Source: Cordilura impudica (taxonomy: Eukaryota; Arthropoda; Insecta; Diptera; Scathophagidae). Taken from it: a stretch of 64,000 nt of DNA. The notes below the pieces were generated by a model that searched no databases, was not told the DNA's origin, and was given only the letters and a program-made list of their open reading frames with translations. Of the stretch, positions 11,795-21,516 are shown piece by piece. Made by a program: the position numbers and the translations under genes. Location: positions 194,713,026 to 194,777,025 of the forward strand of contig OY821521.1 in NCBI GenBank assembly GCA_963682025.1. The letters are read 5' to 3'. Within the stretch, counting starts at the first letter, position 1. Every line of letters begins with the position of its first letter.

Positions 11795-11975
11795 GGGGCT
11801 ATTAAAAACTTATAAATGGACACAGAGATGGATGGACGGACGCATAGACGGACGGAGAGATAGACGGATAGACGGACAGACGAACAGGCAGACGGACATA
11901 CAGACGGGCGGACGGACCGACAGACGGAGAGATGGACGGATGGATGGACAGATGAACGGTCAGACGGGTGGACAG
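11795..11975 (+). mobile_element. DINE-A element, left part, split by a hAT insertion
   Basis: The sequence before the microsatellite resembles the DINE-A segment ACATGGACACACAGACGG. The copy resumes at 13367, where TTAACTGAGAAAGTAATACT corresponds to the usual CTCAGAAAGTGATTCT. Both halves are diverged. Confidence 0.55.
11818..11973. repeat. GGAC/GGAT/AGAC microsatellite, expanded
   Basis: About 155 bp of interrupted tetranucleotides, the longest such run in any DINE-A copy here. Minus-strand frames rich in SVRPSVCPS are its translations. Confidence 0.85.
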
Positions 11976-13366
11976 TAGAGTGATCTTTAAAAAATGAATA
12001 TGCGATTTTGGGGATAGGCGGGGTCCAGTTTGTTCCGTTTCCATATAAAACTAATAAGTGTGAAGTTTGGGGACAATCGGAAAAAGAAAAGTCGCGATGG
12101 AAATCGATTGAAAATTTCAAGTGTGTTTATATGGTGAAAATATGACTTTTTTTTTGAGATTTTACGAAAATTTCGTTCTATAGCTAAATTTTTCCGACAA
12201 GTTGTTAGAAGAATCAGTATTAAATTATCTATTCAAAAAGCTATAAAAATTCAAAATCGAATAAAAAGTCCCCAAGAAATAGCAAATGCCCCAGACCACT
12301 TTTGTGCCAAAAAAAAAACTAGGTCATGAAATTTGATAGCATTTATTTAAACTTTGAGAAATGGATTAAAGCCAAAATTTTTTTTTGTGTCTATACATAC
12401 AGGTAATCAGATACGAAGCATTGTTTTATTACCACGTTGTTAACCTATTGCGCACTGAGACCGAAAATGGGAATTTTTTTTGATAAAATTTTGAAAACTC
12501 CTTTTTCAAGTTTTAAAACATTTTCTTAAACAAAAATTTAAAAAATGAATCTGGCACTTTAAGGTTTTATTAAATATATGTGAGAAATTAACCCTGTGAA
12601 TTTCTAGGTTCAGCCCTATGCCAGAATTTTTTGACAAAGATTTTATTTTTGCGGATTTCGAGAAAAATGGAATTTTTGTAAAATATTTTGTAAATGTACT
12701 CTTGCTAAATACTTTGTATCAAAAATTCATCACTTTTCTACTTTTAAATATTACGTTCTATCTTAATAGCCTAGGGTTTCGGAAAAAAATAATATGACCC
12801 CATTAACCCTTTTGGAATTGGGGTCACATATGACCCCAATCTAATAAAAGACAATTTATTTAAAAAATCTAATATTTTGTAAGTGCTGTTGAATTTTTTG
12901 ATGCGACACTTAAAATATAATAACCAAATGTGTAGAACTTCCATTCCTAAAATTTGGGATAAATTCGAAAACGTTAACACATTATTTGCCAAGGCCAGCT
13001 TTGGATTTTAAGATATTTTTTAATAAAAATTACCGAAAACGAGTTTTTCCATTAAACTCGATGAAACCACTATTTAGAATTTAAGAAAAATAATTCGGTT
13101 AATTTTTTTTTAATAAACCCATCAGTGCTCGTGGGACCAAAATAATCCATTGTGATATATCTGTGGTGCAATTATCTGCTTATTGCTTGCGAATTAAAAT
13201 TAAAACAACATTTAACCAATTTTGTTATAAAATTATTTTACGTATAAATACTGTCTATATGTTTCCAAACTTGTCCCCAAACTTCACATTTATTAGTTTT
13301 ATATGGAAAAGTAACATACTGGACCCCGCCTATCCCCAAAATCGCATTTTCTTAAGGACCACTCTA
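11976..13366. mobile_element. non-autonomous hAT element with ~95-100 bp terminal inverted repeats
   Basis: The left end TAGAGTGATC and the right end GACCACTCTA are inverted copies, and the match continues to about 12075 and back to 13272, including GATTTTGGGGATAGGCGGGG. An identical 8-bp direct duplication, GTGGACAG, flanks it at 11968-11975 and 13367-13374. A YARNG terminus with an 8-bp duplication fits the hAT superfamily. P elements also make 8-bp duplications, but their ends differ. The interior has no recognisable transposase. A GGGGTCATATGACCCC-type palindrome lies near 12825-12840, and the 73-residue minus frame across it is probably not coding. Confidence 0.85.
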
Positions 13367-13535
13367 GTGGACAGACTCGCATAGCTTCATTAACTGAGAA
13401 AGTAATACTTTGTCGTTTGATATAATAAAAAATGAATTTACTTAGTTGCAAACTTCACCACAAACATTTTATACAGAGACAGGTGTAGGTTCCAGAAACT
13501 AAAAACTAGAAATTTTAACGAATTTTGGTTACTAA
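13367..13535 (+). mobile_element. DINE-A element, right part after the hAT insertion
   Basis: Begins with the second GTGGACAG target copy and then follows the DINE-A order through a GATATAATAAAAAATG stretch. It lacks a clear closing hairpin. Confidence 0.5.
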
Positions 13536-13734
13536 ACCAATATTTATAAAATAAGACTTACAAGAACTTACTTGGGGGCATCAGCAAATCGAAATGTTTT
13601 ACATGATACGAAAATACAAGTGACCAATTTCATACTCAGGGGGAAAAATTGGTACCAAAAAATTGCCTTTTTTATTTCTGCATATTCTTAACATTTGATC
13701 CAAAGAAATCAAAGACAATTTATGTGAAATATTC

Positions 13735-14025
13735 TTCCATAATTCCAAAACTTATCAAAAAATATCATGAAAGAGGTACGGTAAAGAGTCGACGAGTCAA
13801 AGACAGGATAATTTAATAGAAAGAGCTTTTAAAAAAATTTCGAAAAATGTTACCTTAAGGGGTCATTAACAATCCGAAACTAAAACTATGTGCTCGAACT
13901 GATGATGCTTGTAATCGTCCTGCTACGAAACTAATAACATCGGAGAAAAATCATCTGACACGCATAAATTTTGCTAAAGAACACATGAACTGGTCAATAC
14001 GGAATTAGAATACTGTTGTCTCTTG
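13735..14025 (+). pseudogene. Tc1-like transposase relic
   Basis: Frames read LIKKYHERGTVKSRRVKD, which suits the first helix-turn-helix of a Tc1 DNA-binding domain. After frameshifts come ARTDDACNRPATKLIT and LTRINFAKEHMNWS, the segment that normally precedes the first catalytic Asp. Most of the catalytic DDE domain is missing, and a truncated DINE-A copy follows directly. Family assignment is good; subfamily is unknown. Confidence 0.75.
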
Positions 14026-14029
14026 GCTA

Positions 14030-14283
14030 CGTCTGAACAAGCACCAATTTTCACCAATTTCCATGGCGTTCGTTCTACCTTCGATAATAGTTGAGATACT
14101 AAATTTCATCAAAATATATTAATATTTGCGACAAATAGTTTGATTACAATGCTTAAGTGGATACACAGACAGGCGGACGGACAAACAGACGGGAAATGTT
14201 ATAATATAAGGTGGTAGTTTTGGTAGTTACAGATCTCGTCTCAAACTCATTATATCCTGAACACATAGTATTACAAGACATAA
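14030..14283 (+). mobile_element. DINE-A element, 5'-truncated
   Basis: Starts in the GTCTGAACAAGCACC segment, carries a short GGAC run near 14170-14195 and ends in a decayed closing hairpin. Confidence 0.7.
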
Positions 14284-14483
14284 AAGACGAATTGAAATAC
14301 AGTGAATATTACCCACCTTTAAGAATAATATATATTGTATAATTTTTTTATAATATAATATTAAAAAAAATTTATTTAAATGTGCATATTTAAAAAGTTT
14401 GTTTAGTTTAGTACAAAAAAAGTCACATTTGCTCTACTAATATACAACAATAACAACATGTGTTTAGTTTAAAGAAAAACAAG

Positions 14484-15269
14484 TAAGAAAATTATAGTCG
14501 GTCTAGACCGACTATACGATACCCTATACCATGCGTTTAGAAACCCTATCTCTTAGGCCCAACTAACTGGACATTGAAAATAAGCGTAAACCAAATTTGA
14601 GTGGGATTTTTATTAATTTTTTTGGCTGCAGATATGAAAAAGTTCATATCGGATGCTATATCTATAAAGGGACTAGGTCCAAAAATGGACCGATCTTGAC
14701 AATATTTGGTAAAGTCACTTTTATTTTGAAAAAATATATACAAACCAAATTTGAGAAGAATCAGTGCAATATTTTTGTTTTTTAATAGATTTAATTGAAG
14801 ATCGGGAATCAGCTCTATATGGGGTCAAAGGGATCATTTTTGGACTACTCATTAGTGGATGTAATGAACGCATACAAACCCAATTTGAGTAAGATCTATA
14901 TGACAATTTGGATCTTATGGCAATTTATGTCGATTTCATATGGGTAATTTGTATGGGGGCTAGGTCTGAACATGGACCGATTCTCACCAATTTCAATAGC
15001 GTTCATCCCATGGCCGATAAAAGCTTATATACCAAATTTCGTCAAAATATATTCATATTTGCGACCTGCAGTTTGATTACAAGCTTTACATGGACACACA
15101 GACGGACGGACGGACGGACGGACGGACGGACATTGTTAAATCAACTCAGAAAGTGATTCTGATTCGATCGGTATAATTAAAGATGGGTCTAGGTCAAATA
15201 TTTTTGGTTGTTACAAACAGCAGCACAAAGTCATTATACCCAAACCACATAGTGGTATAGGGTATAAAT
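14484..15269 (+). mobile_element. DINE-A element, full length
   Basis: The best complete copy: perfect 20-bp opening palindrome at about 14496-14515, a GGAC microsatellite at 15102-15131, and a closing hairpin ACCACATAGTGGTATAGGGT. An 82-residue forward frame (14908-15156) recurs in other copies but is probably not translated. Confidence 0.9.
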
Positions 15270-15410
15270 ATGAATTCTTAATCTCACAGTGATTAATTTT
15301 TTTTTAGATTGAATTCCATCAAAATTGATGGAAAAAAAATCAGCGGCAGATAGCACAAATCGTAAAAATAGCTCGTGGAATGATGGGAAATCTATAACAC
15401 TAAAAAGCTA

Positions 15411-15759
15411 AGTGATTTCTTGTGACCGGTGTTTTGTTCTACCGTTTTATCCCGATTTTGACCAGGCATATATTATTTGAAAGGTACTTCGTATTGGCTG
15501 TTTTGAAGATTTACAGATTTTTAAACTTTGTGCTTTTTTTTTGAGTAAATTGCATTTAAAATTGCTACCAACTCATACATAAAATTATACATATGCTATT
15601 TGTGTGTCTATTAAATTTGTAAATGTGTTTGTTATTGAGTTTGTTATCTTCATTCACAATAACAATAAACCCAGAAGGTGTTGGTTTGTGAATTGGCTAA
15701 GTTGAAAAGTAAAGTTGCCTAGTAATTGCACTCTGATTTCGAGAGTTGTAATCTGCTAG
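15411..15759 (+). mobile_element. HelA Helitron, 5'-truncated
   Basis: Begins inside the HelA 5' region at GTGATTTCTTGTGACCGGTG and runs to AATCTGCTAG followed by T. The terminal stem is partly decayed (GATTTCGAGAG). Confidence 0.75.
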
Positions 15760-15879
15760 TATAATTAAAAGATTTAAACAGTTAAAGCAGAAAAATGAAT
15801 TGCAAATAACTCAAAAAAAAAAAAATAAAACAAACAAAAATCCAAGTTTTATTGCACCAATACTACAAATTGGTTGAAG

Positions 15880-16285
15880 GATATAATATTCATTTCAGAA
15901 ACAATACAAAGGGTCCTGATAAATGCTGGCTTAAATGGAAGAATTACGCGGAAAAACCACTTCGTTTTATTTGTGCATAAAACATTGTGGTGGTCACGTG
16001 ATTCTATGTGGTGCATGTTCATCGGCAGTCCTTGAAAAACTGAATTATGTGGAGGGAATAATGGACTGGTTTGGACACTATTCTCTTTCATCAGACCAAC
16101 GATCCCAAACAAACCGCTGGGATAATAAGAGAATGGTTATTGTACAACTGTCCAGGAGCAATCGAAACCCTTCCGCAATAAATACTAATGAGAACTTGTG
16201 CTATAAACTGAAGTTAGAAATCCGATTTCTAATGGGAATGATCTCAAAAAAGCTTTACATAACGAATGGAAAAATTTTCTAACAG
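15880..16285 (+). pseudogene. Tc1-like transposase relic with internal deletion
   Basis: Joined frames give RVLINAGLNGRITRKNHF (second helix-turn-helix region). They then skip to HCGGHVILCGACSSA and VEGIMD, the core around HGGGSVMVWG in Tc1, then NDPKQTAGIIREWLLYNCPG, the second catalytic Asp region, then NENLCYKLK and a C-terminal KKALHNEWK-like end. The segment carrying the first catalytic Asp is deleted, and several frameshifts are present. It is non-functional and differs from the relic at 13.7 kb. Confidence 0.8.
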
Positions 16286-16299
16286 ATTTTTCAAAAATG

Positions 16300-17077
16300 T
16301 TTTTGGTATTTTTATTAGGCGTGGTATCTCCCATACAAAGTCAATCTTTTATATCATATACATTAAGTACCATGACAATGAGAGTTTTTCAAAATTTTGT
16401 GAAGTCCCTATTATCAATGTTAGTAGCCATAAAGGCAATAGGCGGGTTCGGATAAGTGGGCGTGACACATCCCATACAAAGAAATTATTCAATATCATAT
16501 ATCTCGACTACTATGACAGAGACGGCTTTGCAGATTTGTCTGAGGTCATTTTTTTTATTAATGTGAGCAGTCGGACGCCATTAGTCGAACAAAAAATGGG
16601 TGCGATCGAAGCAGTGGGAGTGGCACCGCCCACAAAAAGTTAATATATAATATCATACAACTAGAATACTATCAAAGGCAAAGCCTTGACACTTTGTATG
16701 AGTCCATCAGATACTAATGTGAAATGGGCAGGATCAGACCAATGGGCGTGGCAACAACCATACAAAGTGAGTGTTAAATGTCATATACCTGCACTACTGT
16801 AAAAGTGAGAGCCTTGGGACTTTGCGTGAGCCATAAGTTATTCATGTGAATAGTCGAACAGAAAATGAGGGTGATCGGCTGAGTGGGCATGGCACCGCCC
16901 ATACAAAGTAAGTATATAATATCATATAGCTGAAGTAATATAAAGGGAAAGCCTTGATACCTTGTAGGAGTCCATCAGATATTAATGTTACTCACATTAA
17001 TTAATATAGATACAAAAAATACGAGGGATAGGATCAGTAGGCATGGCGCCTCGTGTTCCATGCACATTAGTTACCAA
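16300..17077 (+). mobile_element. HelB Helitron fragment: ~140-bp tandem units with TGGGCGTGGCA
   Basis: About five diverged units, each with GTGGGCGTGGCACC-type sequence followed by ACAAAGT and a CTTTGTAYGAGTCCATCAGA-like block. The same block lies inside the complete HelB at 55.44-56.72 kb in opposite orientation and near 50.1-50.5 kb. GCCACGCCCA repeats of this type also occur in Drosophila DINE-1 consensus sequences as I remember them. Confidence 0.7.
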
Positions 17078-17511
17078 TTAGCAGAAATTCGAGTGCAGAT
17101 TCTAGGAAATTTTATTTTTTCATTCAATATTATTCTTTAAATTTTTTTTAATCTATATATACATAGAATAAAATTATGAAAATTTAAAAAAAAATTCATT
17201 AAGTTGCGAATTTCTAAATAAAGTTCATTAAATTTTATTATAAATATTTGTTGAACACACAGAAGATATATAAATGGGTTTGTTAATAAATAATTTTATA
17301 AGAGTCTAAAGGTATGCTCATCAATTTAAGCCCTTTCACAATTGTATAGTTTTTTTTATTTGAATGAATTTTAATCCAAAAAAATGTTCCAGATGGTGCA
17401 AATCTGTAAATATGTTAGACGGCTAAAAGGAAATACCTTTCGAATGGTATATTGATAATTAAAAGCGTAAAATCTTTCACAAAAAATCGCCTAGCCTAAT
17501 AATGTTATAAA
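17078..17511 (-). mobile_element. HelA Helitron inserted in HelB
   Basis: On the minus strand it ends GCTAA rather than CTAG and retains AAATCGCCTAGCC near its 5' end. Removing it restores TACCAATGTGA-like sequence, which is present uninterrupted in the related HelB fragment at about 52521-52533. That paralogous empty site supports insertion between A and T. Confidence 0.75.
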
Positions 17512-17880
17512 TGTGAGTAGCCATGGGAAATAAGGGCGAAATTGCCAATTCAAAAATCGCCATATTTAAAAATCGCCATATTTAAAAATCAAAAAAAAAA
17601 CTAAAATCGGAAAAATCAAATACCGGCAAAATTAAAATCAAAAATCGCCAAAATAAAATATTGCCAAATGATATTGTAAATTCAATCGTTAAGTGTAGCC
17701 GGATTTAAGCCATATATTTCCCATATGTAGCTGGCTCCAGATTAAGAACGCCGAACAATTTGATCATTTTTGCACCGAATGAAGCATTGAAATAAAAAAA
17801 AAATAAACTAAAAAGTTTTAATTGTGCAATAGAAATTTCATAAGAAAAATTGATTATGAAAACATTCCTACATGTCAATA
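17512..17880 (+). mobile_element. HelB fragment: AATCGCCAAA minisatellite and 3' segment
   Basis: Continues the HelB copy after the HelA insertion. A ~15-bp AAAAATCGCCAAA minisatellite (17540-17670) is followed by CAATCGTTAAGTGTAGCCGG and a conserved TAGCTGGCTCC segment. Confidence 0.7.
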
Positions 17881-17884
17881 AGTC

Positions 17885-18228
17885 ATGTTAAGTCGTAGCA
17901 AAGCATGGCAGGGCATATTAGTATCGATTTGATGGTCTCAATTTCAGTGGGTATAATAGGGACTACTTCTATGGCTGCTAGGTCTGTACATGCACCGATT
18001 CCGACCAATTTCGCTCGTCCTATGTCTGACAAAAATTCTTGTATAGAATTTAATTACAATATATTTGCAACCTCTTGTTTTCTTACAGACGGACGGACGG
18101 ATGGACAGACAGGCATACGGATGGAAGTTAAATCCACTCAGAAAATTATTCTTACTTAATTGGTATATGAAAAAGTCGTAGGTCTTATCAAATTCTCCTC
18201 TCATTATACCCTGACCATATAGTGATAT
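17885..18228 (+). mobile_element. diverged DINE-A-like element
   Basis: Shares the CTAGGTCTGTACATGCACCG segment, a GGAC run (18090-18122), CCACTCAGAAAATTATTCTT and a closing TATACCCTGACCATATAG with DINE-A. The left part is different: its GTCGTAGCAAAGCATGGCAG start recurs at about 57.95 kb. Confidence 0.65.
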
Positions 18229-18278
18229 TAAAAAAGAAACTGAAATACTTCCTATCTAATTAAGAACTTAATTCCATA

Positions 18279-18294
18279 GTGACAGACATGACAA
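18279..18294 (+). repeat. 16-mer GTGACAGACATGACAA, first of three
   Basis: The 15-base core GTGACAGACATGACA occurs here, at 19959-19973 and at 20149-20163, always on the plus strand. The first two also share the following AAC. The RTE relic lies between the first and second. No function is assigned. Confidence 0.6.
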
Positions 18295-18369
18295 CCAGAG
18301 ATCTTTCTAATCCAATATTATACAGTAAAAGTTTTTCATTGCTCATAAATATATACAAAATTATGCAGA

Positions 18370-19870
18370 CGGACTTTCTTCTTCTTTATTTGCCTATTCG
18401 ATTTTCGAATGTTGACCAATACAATTAAATTTCAATAAATTCATAAGGTTTGTAAAATTTTAGCAAAACCGTCTCTTTTTCTCGCCTCGCTTAGAAGATT
18501 TCCTACATCTCAGATACCAGTCCACTGTGAATATTTTGAAGCCATGTTGTTTCCTTTCCACCGCTCATAACAGCTTATATTTTGGGTTTCTCATAATATG
18601 GCCCAAATATGCTATCTTTCGCCTCTTTATAGTGGGGACAAGTTCTCTAACGCGGTGAACTTTTCTTAAAACTTCGGTGTTCGATATAAAGCGGGTCCAC
18701 GGTATTTTGAGTATCCCTCGATAAATCCACATTTCGAAGGCCTCCAGTCTCTTTATGTTCACTGCTTTAATGGTCCATGCCTCCATTGCATATGGCAGGA
18801 CTGATCATACATATGTCTTGATAAATCTTAACTTCGTTTCAAAATTAATGTCATGGCTGCTGAAAACTTTTTTATGTTTAAAAAATGCGTCTCTTGCCAT
18901 TTCTATACGGTATCTTATTTCATTTGAGCCATCCCATTTGTCATTGAGCGTAACCCGGAGATATTTAAAACTATGTACTCTATCGACGTAGGAGTTTTGT
19001 ATTTTTAAGCTGGTTATGTTGTGGTTATTTTTGTGCTAATGATCAAGTATTTTGTTTGTCGTATATTAATCTTCAGACCGTACGTTGTTAAGAAATGTGC
19101 CTTTTATATATAAGTATGCCCTTTCGAATGTTGCTGATGGATACATGAAAAATTTTTTCGGAGTAGATATCTACTTGCCCTATTTGATGCCAATACAGGC
19201 TCCTAATGAATCTAGTTTCCTTGTCGTCTATACCTATGGACATAAGAATATCCATCATTTTATCATGCCGCACTGTGTCGAAAGCTTTTTCGTAATCAAT
19301 AAAGCATAAGAAAACGTCCTTCTGTACATATCTGCATTTCAGAACCCATACCTGTATAGAAAAAAGTGCCTCGCGGGTGCCCATTCCTTTTTTAAAGCCA
19401 AACTGAGCACACATTGCCTTCTAGTATTTTTCATAAATTCTGGATTGAATTATTCTGAGGAATATTTTGAGGACTTGGCTCATTACGCTGATAAGCCTAT
19501 AATCATTACAATATTTTGGATGTTTTTTCTTAGGAATGGTTATAAATGTTGATTTAAGCCAATATTGTGGGTACTGACCCGTGTCATAGATGAAGTTAAA
19601 CAAAACTATTAAAAGTTGGATATTATCGTCGTCTATCAATTTCAGTATTTCAGAAGGAATCTCATCAGGACCACTGGCTTTTTTGTCCCTTATAGATTTT
19701 ACTGCAGACTCCACCTCTGTTTTAGTGATACAAGTTCCTATAAGTGATTGTTGCATCTGCGCTTCAAAATCTTATCGGATTCTATCAGTAAACATTTGTC
19801 TAATATATTCATTCCATATAGTCATCTTTTCTGTAATATCGAAAGCAGCTTCGTTGTTGTTGTTGTATAG
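18370..19870 (-). pseudogene. RTE/BovB-like non-LTR retrotransposon relic
   Basis: Minus-strand frames give, in order: KKASGPDEIPSEILKL (19.66 kb), PKYCNDYRLISVMSQVLKIF, QFGFKKGMGTREALFS, then motif A FIDYEKAFDTVRHDKM (about 19.29 kb), then GLKINIRQTKYLIIS, then a long C-terminal frame with WTIKAVNIKRLEAFEMW, LKIPWTRF and AYLGHIMRNPKY (18.57-18.80 kb). The region holding motifs B and C, including the YADD box, is deleted between about 19.12 and 19.07 kb. A stop has replaced one codon near 18.79 kb. The AFEMW...IPWT...LGHIMR tail is typical of RTE/BovB-type elements. The endonuclease domain is missing. Confidence 0.85.
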
Positions 19871-19879
19871 TACAACTGT

Positions 19880-21508
19880 GATTAGTTTAGTTTAGTTTAG
19901 CTTTTTGTGGAAAAGAGAAAGTATTATTTTTATTACTAATTGGGGGCAAAAAGCAGTCGTGACAGACATGACAACAAACAGACATCAGTTTAGAGGATGA
20001 TTGTAAAGCACAGAAAAGCTCTGCAGATATTTGTATGACAAATTAGAAACATTTATTTATAAATAATATAAGAGCTAGTTTATTAAAAAAGCATATAAAA
20101 AACATGAATTCTAAAATAAATTATAGTAAAAAATAATTATTTTGTAACGTGACAGACATGACACTACTCTTCTTTTCAAAATTGCGTAACTACAGTTTTC
20201 TTTTCTTACTGGAAAAATAGGGGCTATAAAAATTCATACTTATTACAAACTATAGTCAAATGTTCTTCATGCCATTTCAGCCCTGTTCTTGAAATATTAT
20301 CAATAAAAATTATTTAAATTAACATTTTAAAATTAGAGTTAAGGTTGAACTTTTCATGTAATTACCCATATATGTGATATTTTGTACTGATAATTCGATT
20401 CTCTAAATCTAATCAGATACAACTTGTTCTGATGTTTTGACAGCCAAATCAAATTTAAATAAATTTAAATAAAACGATCCCTATTAAAATTCATTAAATT
20501 TTGCTTGTGCTAACAATTGCTTTTGTCTTCATTGACTTAATTATCTCCAGTTTTTGTCGACATATAAACATAAATACAATTTCTAAAAGTGATAACAATT
20601 TTATTTCCTAAAGCTAAAAACACTTAAACTTAAATTTTCAAATCAAATTTTATAGTTCAGTACTTAGTTAACTACGATTATAATATAATTAAGTTTTATT
20701 CAATATTATTTATTCCATTTGAATATGTATGTACTTGTATTTATAGTTTTTATTTAGGAAAAAAAAACCCATTCATCATCACAATCTATGTTGAATGAAT
20801 AAATTAGTAAAGTGTGTGCGTATGTGTTTGCTAATGTGTGTGTGTGTATTAAAACACTTGTGCATATGAATTGTATCTGAATGTACGAAATTGTACGCAT
20901 CATTCGGCTCAGCGTTCTAGTATAAATGTAATTGTTTATTATAACTAAATTGGTGTAGTCCCTGGACTGGTTGTATTAACATTCGCATTCGCTAGCATAT
21001 CTATAGTTGTTTTGTCTAGGGTTTGAGTGTTATTAGTTTTTATTATTTAGTGCCATAAGCTCTTTTATTAGGTTGCTGATAATTTTTAGCCTCAAGTATT
21101 GAATTAAATAGTTTAATTTATGTTTTCTAAACTGTTGGCACAGATTAACAGTAAATGGCTAAAATTTTGCTCTGTTTTTTTTTTTTTATTTACTAAAAAT
21201 AACAACAACACCAAAAATCACACAAACAACTAATAAAAGTTTGACATTGGAGAAACAAACAAACAAAAATGAAAATACTTTCTAACTGTATTGAAAAGCA
21301 AAAAATAAAAATAAAACGAAAAACTTGTATTATATTCTTAAGAAAATATTAAAAATATAAGCAAATAACATATATTCACATGTTTTAAAATCTGCTGAAA
21401 GTTTTTCTTTATTTTATTAAAAACTTTCACTTCCACTTAAAGTTTGTTTCCTTCCTTCCTTCCGTCCGTTCCTCCTAGCCAACTTATAGCACTCTTATGA
21501 GTGCAAGC
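19880..21508. other. AT-rich intergenic stretch
   Basis: No gene recognised. It holds two of the GTGACAGACATGACA motifs, short GT runs near 20838-20850 and a CCTTCCTTCCTTCCGTCCG microsatellite near 21450-21470. Confidence 0.5.
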
Positions 21509-21516
21509 ATGTGCAT

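Noticed and set aside
11752..12120. Serine/valine/proline-rich minus-strand frames at 11752-12120 and 11802-12044
   Set aside because: Translation of the GGAC microsatellite and the adjacent hAT end in two frames.
12771..12992. 73-residue minus-strand frame inside the hAT element, considered as transposase
   Set aside because: It overlaps a GGGGTCATATGACCCC palindrome and shows no hAT dimerisation or catalytic motif.
14908..15156. An open frame of ~60-87 residues containing MAIYVDFIGVICMGARSE that recurs at 4445, 41987, 45112, 51121, 52123 and 54665
   Set aside because: It recurs because DINE-A copies are alike. It runs into the GGAC microsatellite, has no partner motif or known domain, and is disrupted in other copies. 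No evidence of translation.
13735..16285. The two Tc1 relics at 13.7 and 15.9 kb as halves of one element
   Set aside because: They overlap in the region they should cover, are separated by DINE-A and HelA, and the second has its own N-terminal helix-turn-helix remnant followed by a deletion.
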